NCBI RefSeq assembly: GCF_003047265.1
Contig: NZ_PZYY01000001.1
Span: forward strand, 782,487 to 846,486
Origin: Nocardioides terrigena
GTDB taxonomy: Bacteria > Actinomycetota > Actinomycetes > Propionibacteriales > Nocardioidaceae
Length of the DNA stretch: 64,000 bases
Reading direction: 5' to 3'
The notes beneath the pieces were generated by a model. The model searched no databases, was not told the origin of the DNA, and worked only from the letters and a program-made list of their open reading frames with translations. Within the stretch, counting starts at the first letter, position 1. The number at the start of each line of letters is the position of its first letter. A program made the translations under genes and the position numbers. This document shows positions 43,462-54,117 of the stretch, one piece after another.

Positions 43462-44103
43462 ATGGGCGAGCTGGAGGGGACGAACGTCCCGGGGGACCCG
43501 AGCCGGATGCGCATCTCGGACGCCGACCGACACCGGGTGGCGGAGGTGCTGCGCGAGGCCGCGGGGGAGGGACGCCTCGACCTCGACGAGCTCGACGAAC
43601 GCCTCGAGCTGACCTTCGCCGCGAAGACCTACGCCGACCTGGTCCCGATCACCGCCGACCTGCACGCCGCGCACCCTGCCCCGAGCGCGCCGGTGCCCCG
43701 CGCGGGCGGCGTCCCCGCGGTCGGGCACGCGTCGTCGACGGCGATCATGGGTGAGTGCAAGCGCCGCGGCGTGTGGCAGGTCCCTGCGCACCACGCGGCG
43801 TTCTCGCTGATGGGCAGCATCACCCTCGACCTGCGGCAGGCGGTGCTGTCGGCTCGCGAGACGGTCATCAACGCCAGCGCGATCATGGGCGACGTCAAGA
43901 TCATCATCCCCGCCCACATGCACGCCGTCGTCGATGGCACCCCGATCATGGGCGACTACGGGCAGGGCAAGGACAAGGTGGCGGCCGACCTCGGCCCCGA
44001 CTCGCCGACCATCCGGGTCCGGGGCCTGGCCCTGATGGGCTCGGTGCAGGTGGTGCGGCTGCCGCCGCCCGGCACGCCACGCAGGATCATGGGCACCTAC
44101 TGA
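43462..44103 (+). CDS. DUF1707 and LiaF-like domain protein
   Basis: 213 residues. The N-terminal DUF1707 domain reads MRISDADRHRVAEVLREAAGEGRLDLDELDERLELTFAAKTYADL. The C-terminal part is a cell-wall-active-antibiotics-response (LiaF-like) domain with repeated IMGD/LMGS turns (TAIMGEC, SLMGSI, AIMGDV, PIMGDYG, ALMGSV), a right-handed beta fold. No membrane segment is visible. Proteins of this kind are linked to envelope-stress sensing. It starts nine bases after the CapA-M15 gene and likely shares its transcript. Confidence 0.88.
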   Translation: MGELEGTNVPGDPSRMRISDADRHRVAEVLREAAGEGRLDLDELDERLELTFAAKTYADLVPITADLHAAHPAPSAPVPRAGGVPAVGHASSTAIMGECKRRGVWQVPAHHAAFSLMGSITLDLRQAVLSARETVINASAIMGDVKIIIPAHMHAVVDGTPIMGDYGQGKDKVAADLGPDSPTIRVRGLALMGSVQVVRLPPPGTPRRIMGTY

Positions 44104-44112
44104 CCCTGCACG

Positions 44113-44153
44113 CGACGAGGCCCGCCCCGGGGGTGTCGGGGCGGGCCTCGTCG
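44113..44153. terminator. strong bidirectional terminator
   Basis: CGACGAGGCCCGCCCC (44113-44128) and GGGGCGGGCCTCGTCG (44138-44153) form a perfect 16-bp stem with a 9-nt loop. It sits between two converging genes (ends 44103 and 44173) and can serve both. No T tract on either side. Confidence 0.85.
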
Positions 44154-44172
44154 TCGTACGTCCTCGGGTGGG

Positions 44173-45432
<1,260 letters not shown>

Positions 45433-45438
45433 GTGAGA

Positions 45439-46272
45439 TCAACCCTTCACTGCGCCGGAAGTGAGCCCGGCGACGATCTTTCGCTGGAACAGCAGGACGA
45501 TGATGATGATCGGGATCGTGACCAGCACCGAGGCGGTGGCCAGTTGCCCGTACGGCGGGTTGAACGGGTCGGGCCCCACGAAGAACGACAGCTGCGCCGG
45601 GACCGTGCGGGACTGGGTGGTCGACGTGAGCGAGATCGCCAGGACGAACTCGTTCCACGCGAAGAAGAACGTCAGGATCGCGGCGGTGAAGACACCGGGT
45701 GCCGCGAGCGGGACGATCACCTTGCGGAACGCCTGCCACGAGGTGGCGCCGTCCACCTGGGCGGCCTGCTCCATCTCCCACGGGATCTCGCGGAAGAACG
45801 CCGACAGGGTCCAGATCGCCAGCGGCAGCGTGAACGACATGTAGGGGATGATCAGGCCGATCCACGTGTCGAAGATGCCGATCGTGCGCCACAGGTCGAA
45901 CAACGGACCCACCAGTGCCACCACCGGGAACATCGCGATCGCGAGCGCGAGGGAGAGCACGACCCGCTTGCCCTTGAACTCGAGGCGGGCGATGGCGTAC
46001 GCCGCCAGCGTCGCGAGGATCACCGACAGGACGGTGGCGATCATCGAGATGCCGAACGAGTTGATCAGCGAGTCCCGGAAGTCCGGGTTGTCCAGGATGT
46101 CGCCGTAGTTCTCGAACGTCGGGTCCTTGGGCAGGAACTGCGGGCTCCCCGCCCCGGTCTCGGTCGGGCCCTTGAGGGACATCGAGATGATCCACACGAC
46201 CGGCAGGAGGCACCAGACGAGGATGAACAGGAAGCCCACCCAGGTGCCGATCTTGTTCCGGGTCTCGTTCAT
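45439..46272 (-). CDS. sugB: carbohydrate ABC transporter permease (SugB/MalG-like)
   Basis: 277 residues, six helices. The EAA loop that docks the ATPase is EMEQAAQVDGATSWQAFRKVIVPLAAPGVFTA near 185. ATG overlaps the stop of the other permease gene (ATGA). With SugA-like protein it forms the membrane channel. The gene order LpqY, SugA, SugB, SugC matches the mycobacterial trehalose importer. Confidence 0.9.
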   Translation of the reverse strand: MNETRNKIGTWVGFLFILVWCLLPVVWIISMSLKGPTETGAGSPQFLPKDPTFENYGDILDNPDFRDSLINSFGISMIATVLSVILATLAAYAIARLEFKGKRVVLSLALAIAMFPVVALVGPLFDLWRTIGIFDTWIGLIIPYMSFTLPLAIWTLSAFFREIPWEMEQAAQVDGATSWQAFRKVIVPLAAPGVFTAAILTFFFAWNEFVLAISLTSTTQSRTVPAQLSFFVGPDPFNPPYGQLATASVLVTIPIIIIVLLFQRKIVAGLTSGAVKG

Positions 46273-47219
46273 CAGCCCTCACCCCTCGCCTGTGCCAGAT
46301 CAACCTTGAAGAGCTTGACGATGCCGAATGCCAGGAGCAGCACCGAGATGAACAGCAGCACCGAGAGGGCCGAGCCCATGCCGAGCTGCATCTGCTCGAT
46401 CACCTGTCGATACGTCAGGAAGGAGATCGACTCGGTGTCCTGGGCGCCTCGGGTCATCACGTAGATGTTGTCGAAGATGCGGTAGGCGTCGAGGGCCCGG
46501 AAGAGCACCGCGACCATGATCGCCGCCCGCATGTTGGGCAGGATCACCTTCCACAGCCGTTGCCACCACGTGGCACCGTCGACCTGGGCGGCCTCCAGCA
46601 TGTCCTCGGAGACCTGCGAGAGCCCGGCGAGCAGCAGCAGCGCCATGAACGGCGTCGTCTTCCAGATCTCGGAGACCATGATCGCGAACATGGCCGGCCA
46701 GTGGGAGCCGAACCAGTTGAAGTCGTCCGCGACGAACGGCAGCCAGCCGTTGACGAAGCCGTTGTTGAGCGAGAACGCGAACTGCCAGGCGTACGCCGAG
46801 ACCACGGTGATGATGCCGTAGGGGATGAGGATCGAGGTGCGGATCGCACCACGGGCGAACACGATCTTGTGCATCACCATGGCGAAGGCGAAGCCGATGA
46901 CCAGCTCGACCGCCACCGTGACCACCATGATGAGCACGGTGTTCCACGTGTCGCGCCAGAACAGCTGGTCGGTCAGGACCGTCGTGTAGTTGCTGATCCC
47001 CACGAACTCCCGGTCGTCGGGCGTGGTGAGCCGGTAGCGGAAGAGTGACAGGTACAGGGCCTGCATCATCGGCCACGCGGTCACCAGGAGCATCATGATG
47101 ACCGCGGGTGCGACGAGCCTCAGGCCGAGCCGGTTCTCGGCGACCGAGCGATCGCTGGTCGGAGCCTTGGTGGCGCGCCCGGTGGCCTTCTTGGAGTCTG
47201 GTGCGACGGCGGTGCTCAT
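46272..47219 (-). CDS. sugA: carbohydrate ABC transporter permease (SugA/MalF-like)
   Basis: 315 residues. After a cytoplasmic tail with KKATGRATKAPTSD, six helices from residue 34 on. EAA loop: EDMLEAAQVDGATWWQRLWKVILPNMRAAIMV near 225. Its ATG overlaps the stop of the binding-protein gene. An upstream in-frame extension is only open GC-rich sequence inside that gene. Confidence 0.9.
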   Translation of the reverse strand: MSTAVAPDSKKATGRATKAPTSDRSVAENRLGLRLVAPAVIMMLLVTAWPMMQALYLSLFRYRLTTPDDREFVGISNYTTVLTDQLFWRDTWNTVLIMVVTVAVELVIGFAFAMVMHKIVFARGAIRTSILIPYGIITVVSAYAWQFAFSLNNGFVNGWLPFVADDFNWFGSHWPAMFAIMVSEIWKTTPFMALLLLAGLSQVSEDMLEAAQVDGATWWQRLWKVILPNMRAAIMVAVLFRALDAYRIFDNIYVMTRGAQDTESISFLTYRQVIEQMQLGMGSALSVLLFISVLLLAFGIVKLFKVDLAQARGEG

Positions 47220-48505
47220 AGCAGCGACTCTCCCTTCAGGATTTCCTCGATGAAGATCCTGGACTGCTCCGGGGTCTCCTGGTCGACCGCCGACGGTGGG
47301 TGCCAGGTGCTCTGGATGCCGCTCGACATGTCGCTCCAGTAGGGCGACACCGTGCGGGGTGCGGCCGCCTCCAGGGACTCCTGGAAGAGCGCGATGAGCT
47401 CGGGCGGGAAGAGGTCCTTCACCTTCTGGTCGTCGTAGCCGGCCGCGCTGGACGGCATGTTGCCGGTCAGCTCCGCGTTGATGGCCTGGTTCTCCGGGCT
47501 GGTGAGGCACTCGAGCGCCTCGATGGCCTCCTCCTCGTTGTCCGACGTCGAGCTCACGCCGATCCCGATCCCGCCGTACGGCGGCCGCGACTCCTCACCC
47601 TCGACGGTCTGGGGGTAGCGGGTGAAACCGATGTCGTCCCCGAGCCGGTCGTCGCCGTAGTTGCCCCAGATGTAGGTCCAGTTGACGAGGAAGGAACCCT
47701 CGTCGCTGCCGAACGTGGCACCCGCGGTGCCCTCGTTGGACACCGACAGGTCGGGCGGCGCCGCCTCCGACGCGGCCAGCTCCTCGATCACCCGAGCGGC
47801 CTCCAGGCCGGCGTCCGAGGCGATGTCGATCTGGGCGTCGACTCCTCTCTCGGTCTCGGTGGCGATGTCGCCTCCGGCCCCCGAGATCAGCGCGTTGACC
47901 CACACCGAGTAGCCCTCGTACTTGTTGGCCTGGACCCCGATCTTGCCGCCGTTCTCGCTGGCGGCCTCGATGATCTGGTCCCAGGTGACCGGCTGCTCCA
48001 TGTCGAGGCCGGCCTGGTCCACGAAGGACTTGCGGTACCAGAGCACCTGCGTGTTGGACCAGAACGGCGCGACGACCAGCTGGTCCTCCCACGTGGCCGC
48101 GGCGGCCGCGCTCTCGAAGGCCTGCTCACGGAACGCGTCCTGCATGTCCTGCGGGATCTCGGCCAGGTAGCCGGCGTTGGCGAACTCGGCGGTGAAGGGC
48201 GGGTCCACGCTCATCAGGTCGATGGCCGGGTCACCGGCGGCGAGGCGACGGGCCAGCTGGATCCGTTGCTGGCTGGAGTCCTGGGGCAGAACCTCGGTGG
48301 CGATCGTGTAGGCGTCGGTGCTGCACGCCTCGGCGACCGCGTCCTGCCCGCCGGCGTCGGGGTTGATGTACCAGGTGAGCTCCGGCGTCCCGTCGTCGTC
48401 GCCCGAGCAGGCGGCCAGGGATGCGGTGCAGACGATCGCAGCAGCGACCGCCACGGCCTTGCGTGGTGCCCGACGCCTCGTACGGCGTCGTGAGGACCGG
48501 TTCAT
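47216..48505 (-). CDS. lpqY: extracellular sugar-binding lipoprotein (LpqY-like)
   Basis: 429 residues, ATG 48505 with GGAGG before it. Twin-basic signal (RRRTRRRAPRK) and lipobox SLAACSG. The mature protein is a family-1 solute-binding protein. From memory the stretch LPQDSSQQRIQLARRLAAGDPAIDLMSVDPPFTAEFANAGYLAEI resembles Mycobacterium LpqY ([20 protein letters not shown]...TAEFAEAGW), more than other sugar-binding proteins. LpqY-SugABC takes up trehalose released during mycolate transfer; in a cell without mycolates it may import external trehalose. Trehalose is the best guess, not proven. Confidence 0.82.
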   Translation of the reverse strand: MNRSSRRRTRRRAPRKAVAVAAAIVCTASLAACSGDDDGTPELTWYINPDAGGQDAVAEACSTDAYTIATEVLPQDSSQQRIQLARRLAAGDPAIDLMSVDPPFTAEFANAGYLAEIPQDMQDAFREQAFESAAAAATWEDQLVVAPFWSNTQVLWYRKSFVDQAGLDMEQPVTWDQIIEAASENGGKIGVQANKYEGYSVWVNALISGAGGDIATETERGVDAQIDIASDAGLEAARVIEELAASEAAPPDLSVSNEGTAGATFGSDEGSFLVNWTYIWGNYGDDRLGDDIGFTRYPQTVEGEESRPPYGGIGIGVSSTSDNEEEAIEALECLTSPENQAINAELTGNMPSSAAGYDDQKVKDLFPPELIALFQESLEAAAPRTVSPYWSDMSSGIQSTWHPPSAVDQETPEQSRIFIEEILKGESLL

Positions 48506-48534
48506 GCGTTCCTCCCTGTCTGTGGTGTAGGTCA

Positions 48535-48563
48535 CGTCTAGTCCTTGTGGCGACGTTTGGCAA
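48535..48563 (-). promoter_or_regulatory. promoter of the lpqY-sugABC unit
   Basis: On the minus strand TTGCCA (48563-48558) and TAGACG (48540-48535) are 17 bp apart, 30 bp before the ATG. The -35 is strong, the -10 weak. Confidence 0.4.
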
Positions 48564-48587
48564 GGCGACCACACCTGTCGGGAGCGG

Positions 48588-48608
48588 ATCCCCCACGTGG
48601 TAGGGGAT
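48588..48608 (-). terminator. small hairpin right after the hydrolase stop
   Basis: GGGGAT (48603-48608) and ATCCCC (48588-48593) enclose a region containing the palindrome CCACGTGG, immediately after the stop codon. Short arms and no T tract make it a weak terminator candidate. Confidence 0.4.
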
Positions 48609-49580
48609 TCAGTCGCTTTGCTCGCTCGCGCGATCGGCCGTGCGCCGGATCGCCTCGACGAACGTGTCGAAGAGCTGGGCCGGCATGTCGTGGCCCATGC
48701 CGTCGATCAGCAGCAGCTCGGTGCCGGGGACGGCCGAGGCGGTCGCGCGTCCACCGGAGACGTGGACCATCTTGTCGGCGAGCCCGTGGATGACCATCGC
48801 GGGGATGCCCAGCGAACGCAGCGGCACGGTGCGGTTGGGCTGGGTGACGATGGCGAGCATCTGGCGCATCACGCCGCTGGCCGAGAAGCCCCGGTCGAAG
48901 GTCTCCTCCGCGCGACGTCGCCGGGTCTCGGCGTCGGAGGGGAAGCCGGGGGAGCCGATCACCTTCCACATCGCGGCGCTCGACTGGACGTAGGCCTCAC
49001 GACCCGGCCTGCGGGGCGCGACGAGCATCGGCAGCAGCGACGGGCTCTGCCAGCCGACCGTGCGGCGTCCGGTCGTGGACATGATGCTCGTCATCGACAG
49101 CACCCGTGACGGCGCGAGCACGGCCATCGTCTGGACGATCATGCCGCCCATCGACACCCCGGCCACGTGCGCGGCCCCGATGCCCAGGTGGTCGAGGAGG
49201 GCGAGCCCGTCGCGGGCCATGTCGTCGAGGGAGTACGGCGACCGCGCCCGCCCGGTGGTGAAGGCGCGGACGAGCTGGGTGCGGCGCACCCGGGCCCGGA
49301 CCTTCGTCGAGCGGCCGGTGTCGCGGTTGTCGTAGCGGATCACGAAGAAGCCTGCCCGCGCGAGCCGCTGGCACAGGTCCGCGTCCCACCACGTCATCGG
49401 GCCCCCGAGTCCCATCACCAGCAGCAGCGGATCATCGTCGGGGGAGCCGAAGGTCTGGTAGCAGAGCTCGATGCCCGGGCTCACCGGCGCGAAGAGCTCG
49501 TCGGACACGGTGACCTCGCCGGCGGGCTGGTCGGACGATCCGGAGGGCTGGCCCGGGGAGGAGGGGCGTGCGCTGGACAT
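48609..49580 (-). CDS. alpha/beta hydrolase
   Basis: 323 residues. Nucleophile elbow HVAGVSMGGMIVQ near 130 (Ser), oxyanion region LLVMGLGGPMTWW near 55, catalytic His in GMGHDMPAQL near 295, Asp in VIHGLADKMVHV near 270. Resembles esterases/lipases and haloperoxidase-like hydrolases of actinobacteria. Start at 49580 (MSSARPS); a later GTG in a similar context is possible. Substrate unknown. Divergent from the lipase-like gene at 49693. Confidence 0.82.
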   Translation of the reverse strand: MSSARPSSPGQPSGSSDQPAGEVTVSDELFAPVSPGIELCYQTFGSPDDDPLLLVMGLGGPMTWWDADLCQRLARAGFFVIRYDNRDTGRSTKVRARVRRTQLVRAFTTGRARSPYSLDDMARDGLALLDHLGIGAAHVAGVSMGGMIVQTMAVLAPSRVLSMTSIMSTTGRRTVGWQSPSLLPMLVAPRRPGREAYVQSSAAMWKVIGSPGFPSDAETRRRRAEETFDRGFSASGVMRQMLAIVTQPNRTVPLRSLGIPAMVIHGLADKMVHVSGGRATASAVPGTELLLIDGMGHDMPAQLFDTFVEAIRRTADRASEQSD

Positions 49581-49692
49581 GTCCCCAGTCAACAGGAGGG
49601 CGGGACGCGAGGGGAGGCCGTCCACCCCCAGGTGGGCGAATTGCGTGCCAGATCCGCGGGTTCGGGCGACCCCACCGCTACGTTTGTTGATT

Positions 49693-50520
49693 GTGACCAC
49701 GACCACACTCGCCGACTTCCTGCGCCCGGAGGGCTTCGACCGCCCCCTGGTGCGGGCCGTCCTCGGCGAGGGCCGGGTCGTCGGCGAGGCCGGTCGCTAC
49801 GCGCTCGCCGCGGTGGGCCAGCGGGGTCGTCGTACGCCGCCGTACTCGGCCCGCGCCGTCCCGCGCGTCGACGACCCGGTGCTGCTGGTGCCGGGCTTCA
49901 TGGCCGGGGACGGCACCCTCGTCCTGATGCGCCGCGCGCTGGTGCAGCAGGGCTTCCGCGCCTACCGCTCCCAGATCCACGCCAACGTCGGCTGCACCCT
50001 CGACGCCGCCGCGCAGCTCGAGACCCGTCTCGAGTCGATCGCCCAGCGGCGCGGCTCGCGGGTGCGCATCGTCGGGCACAGCCTCGGCGGGATGCTCGCA
50101 CGCGGGGTCGCAGCCCGGCGCCCCGACCTCGTGTCCGGCCTGGTCACCCTGGGAAGCCCGGTGCTGGCGCCCGGGGCCCACCACGTGAGCCTCTCGGCCA
50201 GCGTCGCCGTGCTCGTGCGGCTCAGCCGCGCGGGCGTCCCGGGCCTGATGTCCGAGGACTGCGTGGCCGGCGCGTGCGCGCGGCGGAGCTTCGACGAGGG
50301 TCGCGCCCCGATGCCGGCGGGCGTGGACTTCACCGCGATCTACAGCCGGCGCGACGGCATCGTGGACTGGCGCGCCTGCCTGGACCCCGGGGCCCTGCCG
50401 GTGGAGGTGCGGGCGTCGCACGTGGGCATGGCCATCGACCCGCGCGTCCTCGCGGAGGTCGTGCGGGGCCTGCGGCCCGGGTCGTCAGTTGTCGAAGTCG
50501 ATCGCGGAGAAATCGCGTAG
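49693..50520 (+). CDS. lipase-like alpha/beta hydrolase
   Basis: 275 residues from GTG 49693. [20 protein letters not shown] near 63, nucleophile motif [15 protein letters not shown] near 120, possible acid in [10 protein letters not shown] and His in ASHVGMAI near the C terminus. It belongs to the group annotated as triacylglycerol lipases or PGAP1-like proteins. No signal peptide. Its 3' end overlaps the convergent glpX gene by 36 bp. Confidence 0.8.
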   Translation: MTTTTLADFLRPEGFDRPLVRAVLGEGRVVGEAGRYALAAVGQRGRRTPPYSARAVPRVDDPVLLVPGFMAGDGTLVLMRRALVQQGFRAYRSQIHANVGCTLDAAAQLETRLESIAQRRGSRVRIVGHSLGGMLARGVAARRPDLVSGLVTLGSPVLAPGAHHVSLSASVAVLVRLSRAGVPGLMSEDCVAGACARRSFDEGRAPMPAGVDFTAIYSRRDGIVDWRACLDPGALPVEVRASHVGMAIDPRVLAEVVRGLRPGSSVVEVDRGEIA

Positions 50521-51498
50521 CTTCGCGAGCTGGTGCTCGGAGGTGATGCGACGGATCGTGCCGCTGCGCGAGCGCATCACCAGCGAGTCGGTGGTGGCGC
50601 CGTCGGCCCGGTAGCGGACCCCGCGCATCAGCTCGCCGTCGGTGATGCCCGTCGCGACGAAGAAGCAGTCGTCGCCCGTGACCAGCTGGTCGGTGCTCAG
50701 CACGAAGTCGGGGTCGAGGTCGTGGCCGGCGTCGAGGGCCTTCTGCCGCTCGTCGTCGTCCTGGGGCCACAGCCGGCCCTGGATGACGCCGCCGAGGCTC
50801 TTCATCGCGCACGCCGCGATGATCCCCTCGGGGGTGCCGCCGATGCCGAGCAGCAGGTCGATGCCGGTGTCGGGACGCGCGGCCATGATCGCGCCGGCGA
50901 CGTCCCCGTCCTCGATGAACTTGATGCGGGCCCCGGTCTGGCGGATCTCGTCGACGAGCCCGGCGTGCCGGGGCCGGTCGAGCAGCACGACAGTGACGTC
51001 GTGGACGGAGCTGTTCTTGGCCTTGGCCACCCGGCTGATGTTCTCGGCGACGGGCAGGCGGATGTCGACCACGTCGGCGGCCTCGGGGCCGGTGACGAGC
51101 TTCTCCATGTAGAACACGGCGGAGGGGTCGTACATCGTGCCGCGGGGCGCGACCGCGAGCACCGCGATCGCGTTGTTCATGCCCTTGGCCGTCAGGGTGG
51201 TGCCGTCGATCGGGTCGACCGCGACGTCGCACTCGGGGCCGGTGCCGTCGCCGACCTGCTCGCCGTTGTAGAGCATCGGGGCGTTGTCCTTCTCGCCCTC
51301 GCCGATCACCACGGTCCCGCGCATGCCGATGGTCGAGATCATCACCCGCATCGCGTTGACGGCGACACCGTCGGCGTCGTTCTTGTCCCCGCGTCCCACC
51401 CAGCGGCCGGCCGCCATCGCGGCGGCCTCGGTGACCCGCACCAGCTCGAGGGCGAGGTTGCGGTCGGGCTTCGGCACGGCGGTCTCGCTCGGGGTCAT
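50485..51498 (-). CDS. glpX: class II fructose-1,6-bisphosphatase
   Basis: 337 residues; hydrolyses fructose 1,6-bisphosphate in gluconeogenesis. Conserved blocks: [17 protein letters not shown] near 38, [18 protein letters not shown] near 65, and the metal motif [12 protein letters not shown] near 92; [14 protein letters not shown] near 220. In actinobacteria this class is usually the only FBPase. Convergent overlap with the lipase-like gene. The molybdate operon ends nine bases upstream on the same strand. Confidence 0.95.
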   Translation of the reverse strand: MTPSETAVPKPDRNLALELVRVTEAAAMAAGRWVGRGDKNDADGVAVNAMRVMISTIGMRGTVVIGEGEKDNAPMLYNGEQVGDGTGPECDVAVDPIDGTTLTAKGMNNAIAVLAVAPRGTMYDPSAVFYMEKLVTGPEAADVVDIRLPVAENISRVAKAKNSSVHDVTVVLLDRPRHAGLVDEIRQTGARIKFIEDGDVAGAIMAARPDTGIDLLLGIGGTPEGIIAACAMKSLGGVIQGRLWPQDDDERQKALDAGHDLDPDFVLSTDQLVTGDDCFFVATGITDGELMRGVRYRADGATTDSLVMRSRSGTIRRITSEHQLAKLRDFSAIDFDN

Positions 51499-51507
51499 GG
51501 GCGCATG

Positions 51508-52491
51508 CTAGCGGCCTGCGACGACGTCGCCGTACCGGCTCACGGCCGTCGCCTTCACCGACAGCCACACCTCACGGCCCGGCTCCAGCCCCAGCTCGGT
51601 CGCCGCCTGGGGGGTGACGTCCGCGAGGAGCGGCGGCGTCGTGTCGACGAGCAGGCGTACGGCGTCGCCGTGCTGCTGTGCGCTGGACACCGGCCCCGAC
51701 CACGCCAAGCGGGCCGAGCCCTCGGGCCGCCGCAGGCTGACCGTGACGTCGCGCGGACGGAACGACCTGAACTCGTCGCCCTCCCGGAGCACGTTGAGCC
51801 CCACGAGCCGGGCCACGTGTGCGGTGCGCGGGTGCGCGGCCACGTCCTCGGGCCGGCCCTGCTGGGCGACCCGGCCCTCGTCGAGCACGACCACGTGGTC
51901 GGCGAGCGTGAGCGCGTCGATGGCGTCGTGGGTGACCAGCAGCGTCACGCCGTCGTAGTCGCGCAGGTGGCGGGCCAGCTCCACCCGCAGCGACATCGCC
52001 ACGGTGACGTCGAGCCCGGCCATCGGCTCGTCCAGCAGCAGCAGCCGGGGCTCGGTGGCCAGGGCCCGGGCGATGGCCACGCGCTGCGCCTGGCCGCCGG
52101 ACAGCCGGCCGGGCCGTCGGTCGGCGAGCTCCGCCAGTCCCATCCGCGCCAGCCAGTGGTCGGCGCGCTCGCGGGACTCACGGCGGGACACCCCGCGGGC
52201 CCGGGGGCCGAAGGCGACGTTGTCGCGGGCGCTCAGGTGGGGGAAGAGTGCCCGGTCCTGGAACACCAGCCCGACCTCGCGCTCGCGCGCGGACCGCGCC
52301 AGCAGGTCGACCCCGTCGAGGTCGGCGCGCCCCTCGGCGCGCGCGAGACCGGCGAGGGCGTGGACCAGGCTGCTCTTGCCGGCTCCGTTGGGGCCGATGA
52401 GGGCGATGACCTGGCCGGGGCGACCGGTGAGGGCCGCTCGCACCCGACCCGGGACCTCCAGGTCGACGTCGAGACCGGTGGGTGCGCTCAC
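51508..52491 (-). CDS. modC: molybdate ABC transporter ATPase
   Basis: 327 residues from GTG 52491, overlapping the permease stop (GTGA). Walker A LIGPNGAGKSSLVHA near 33, signature LSGGQAQRVAIARAL near 135, Walker B RLLLLDEPMAGLD, and a C-terminal TOBE/Mop domain near 255-327, the domain that marks ModC. The Q-loop FQDRALFPHLSARDNVAFG is typical. Last gene of the mod unit. Confidence 0.9.
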   Translation of the reverse strand: MSAPTGLDVDLEVPGRVRAALTGRPGQVIALIGPNGAGKSSLVHALAGLARAEGRADLDGVDLLARSAREREVGLVFQDRALFPHLSARDNVAFGPRARGVSRRESRERADHWLARMGLAELADRRPGRLSGGQAQRVAIARALATEPRLLLLDEPMAGLDVTVAMSLRVELARHLRDYDGVTLLVTHDAIDALTLADHVVVLDEGRVAQQGRPEDVAAHPRTAHVARLVGLNVLREGDEFRSFRPRDVTVSLRRPEGSARLAWSGPVSSAQQHGDAVRLLVDTTPPLLADVTPQAATELGLEPGREVWLSVKATAVSRYGDVVAGR

Positions 52492-53321
52492 GGCGTCACC
52501 AGCGATCGCTCGCCCAGCCAGCGGTCGCGCAGCAGGAGCAGCACGGCGATGGACATCACGAGCATGACCAGGCTGAGCGCCTGGGCGGCGTCCTGGTCGG
52601 ACTGCCGGGTGACGTAGATGAGCGTCGGCATCGTCTGGGTGGTGCCGGGGTAGTTGCCGTTGAAGGTGATCGTGGCGCCGAACTCGCCCAGCGAGCGGGA
52701 CCAGCCGAGCACCATCCCGGCCAGGATGCCGGGCATCGCCAGCGGCACGGTCACCCGCCGGAAGGCGGTCCACCGGGTGGCGCCCAGGGTGGCCGCAGCG
52801 GCGTCGTACACGGGATCGGCGGAGCGCAGGGCACCCTCGATCGCGATCACCACGAAGGGCAGGGACACGAAGACGTGGGCCAGCACGACCCCCCACGTGG
52901 TGAAGGGGAAGGCGAAGCCCGTCAACTCCAGGAGCGGCTCGCCCACGACACCGGTGCGACCGAAGGCGTTGCGCAGCGCGATGCCGGCCACCACCGGTGG
53001 CAGCACCAGCGGGACTGTGACCAGGGCGCGGAGCACGCCGCGGCCGCGGAACGTGACGCGGGCGAGGATCCACGCCACGGGCAGGCCGAGCACCAGGCAC
53101 ACGAGCATCGCGGCGGTCGACGTGACGATGCTGAGCCACAGCGCGTCGCGCAGGGGCTCGGAGGCCAGCTCGGACGGCAGGGTGGCCCAGTCGGTCTCCG
53201 CGACCATCGCGACGAGCGGCACGACGAGCACGAGGACCGCGAGCGCGGCGGGCAGCACCAGCACCAGCGGAGGGCGTCCCAGCGGATCCCCCCGCCCTGA
53301 GCCCCTTCCCGGGCCCCTCAC
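52488..53321 (-). CDS. modB: molybdate ABC transporter permease
   Basis: 277 residues. About six helices starting at residue 18; permease EAA loop PVYDAAAATLGATRWTAFRRVTVPLAMPGILAG near 175, then the ModB-typical RSLGEFGATITFNGNYPGTTQTMP. The start overlaps the stop of the binding-protein gene. Confidence 0.92.
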   Translation of the reverse strand: MRGPGRGSGRGDPLGRPPLVLVLPAALAVLVLVVPLVAMVAETDWATLPSELASEPLRDALWLSIVTSTAAMLVCLVLGLPVAWILARVTFRGRGVLRALVTVPLVLPPVVAGIALRNAFGRTGVVGEPLLELTGFAFPFTTWGVVLAHVFVSLPFVVIAIEGALRSADPVYDAAAATLGATRWTAFRRVTVPLAMPGILAGMVLGWSRSLGEFGATITFNGNYPGTTQTMPTLIYVTRQSDQDAAQALSLVMLVMSIAVLLLLRDRWLGERSLVTP

Positions 53322-54103
53322 TGCGACTCCTCGGGGACGGTGAACCCGGCCTCCTCGAGCGCCTGCCGTCCGTCGTCGGAGACCAGGAGGTCGATCCAGG
53401 CCTGGGCCAGCTCGGCGTCGACGCTCTGCTCCAGGGACGTTACGGCGTACGTCGTGGGCACGTCGGCGGCCTCGGGGACCTCCACCGTCGTGACCTCGTC
53501 ACCCGCTGCCACCGCGTCGGTGGCGTAGACGAGGCCGGCGTCGACCTCGCCGGAGGTGACCTTGTCGAGGGTGGCGCGGACGTCGTCCTCGAGGCTCACG
53601 GGATCGGCGGTCACACCCGCCGCGTCGAGGAGCTCGACCGCGACACGGCCGCAGGGAACCTCGTCGGCGCAGCGCACCCAGGTGACGCCCTCGAGGTCGT
53701 CGAGCGACTCGATGCCCTGCGGGTTGCCGGGCCGGGTCACGATCACCAGGACGTTGCCGGCGAAGTCGACCACGTCACCGGTGACGCCGGCATCGTCGGC
53801 GATCGCCATCGAGGTGGTGTCGGCCGTGGCCAGCACGTCCCCCGGGGCCCCGTCGGCGGCCTGCTGCGCGAGGTCGGTGCTGCTGCCGAGGCTGAAGGTC
53901 ACCTCGACCTGCTGGTCCGCCTCGAAGGCCTCGCCCAGCTCGGTGAAGACGTCGGTGAGCGAGGCCGCGGCGAGGACGGTGAGCTGCGGGTCGTCGTCGC
54001 CCCTGGCCGTGCCCTCACCGCCACAGGCGGCGAGGACCAGGGCAAGGGTGATTGCCACCAGGGGCGCAGATCGGAGAACCGTCATGCGCCGAGTGTGCCG
54101 CAT
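53318..54103 (-). CDS. modA: molybdate-binding lipoprotein (ModA-like), second in operon
   Basis: 261 residues from 54103, or 255 from the ATG at 54085. Signal peptide with lipobox LAACGG. LTVLAAASLTDVFTELGEAFE, FSLGSSTDLAQQAADGAPGDVLATADTTSM, VRCADEVPCGRVAVELLDAAG and GLVYATDAVAAGD are the ModA substrate-site blocks, with serines as oxyanion ligands. It sits next to modB and is the probable partner of ModBC. Confidence 0.9.
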   Translation of the reverse strand: MRHTRRMTVLRSAPLVAITLALVLAACGGEGTARGDDDPQLTVLAAASLTDVFTELGEAFEADQQVEVTFSLGSSTDLAQQAADGAPGDVLATADTTSMAIADDAGVTGDVVDFAGNVLVIVTRPGNPQGIESLDDLEGVTWVRCADEVPCGRVAVELLDAAGVTADPVSLEDDVRATLDKVTSGEVDAGLVYATDAVAAGDEVTTVEVPEAADVPTTYAVTSLEQSVDAELAQAWIDLLVSDDGRQALEEAGFTVPEESQ

Positions 54104-54117
54104 GTGCGGGCGAGACG

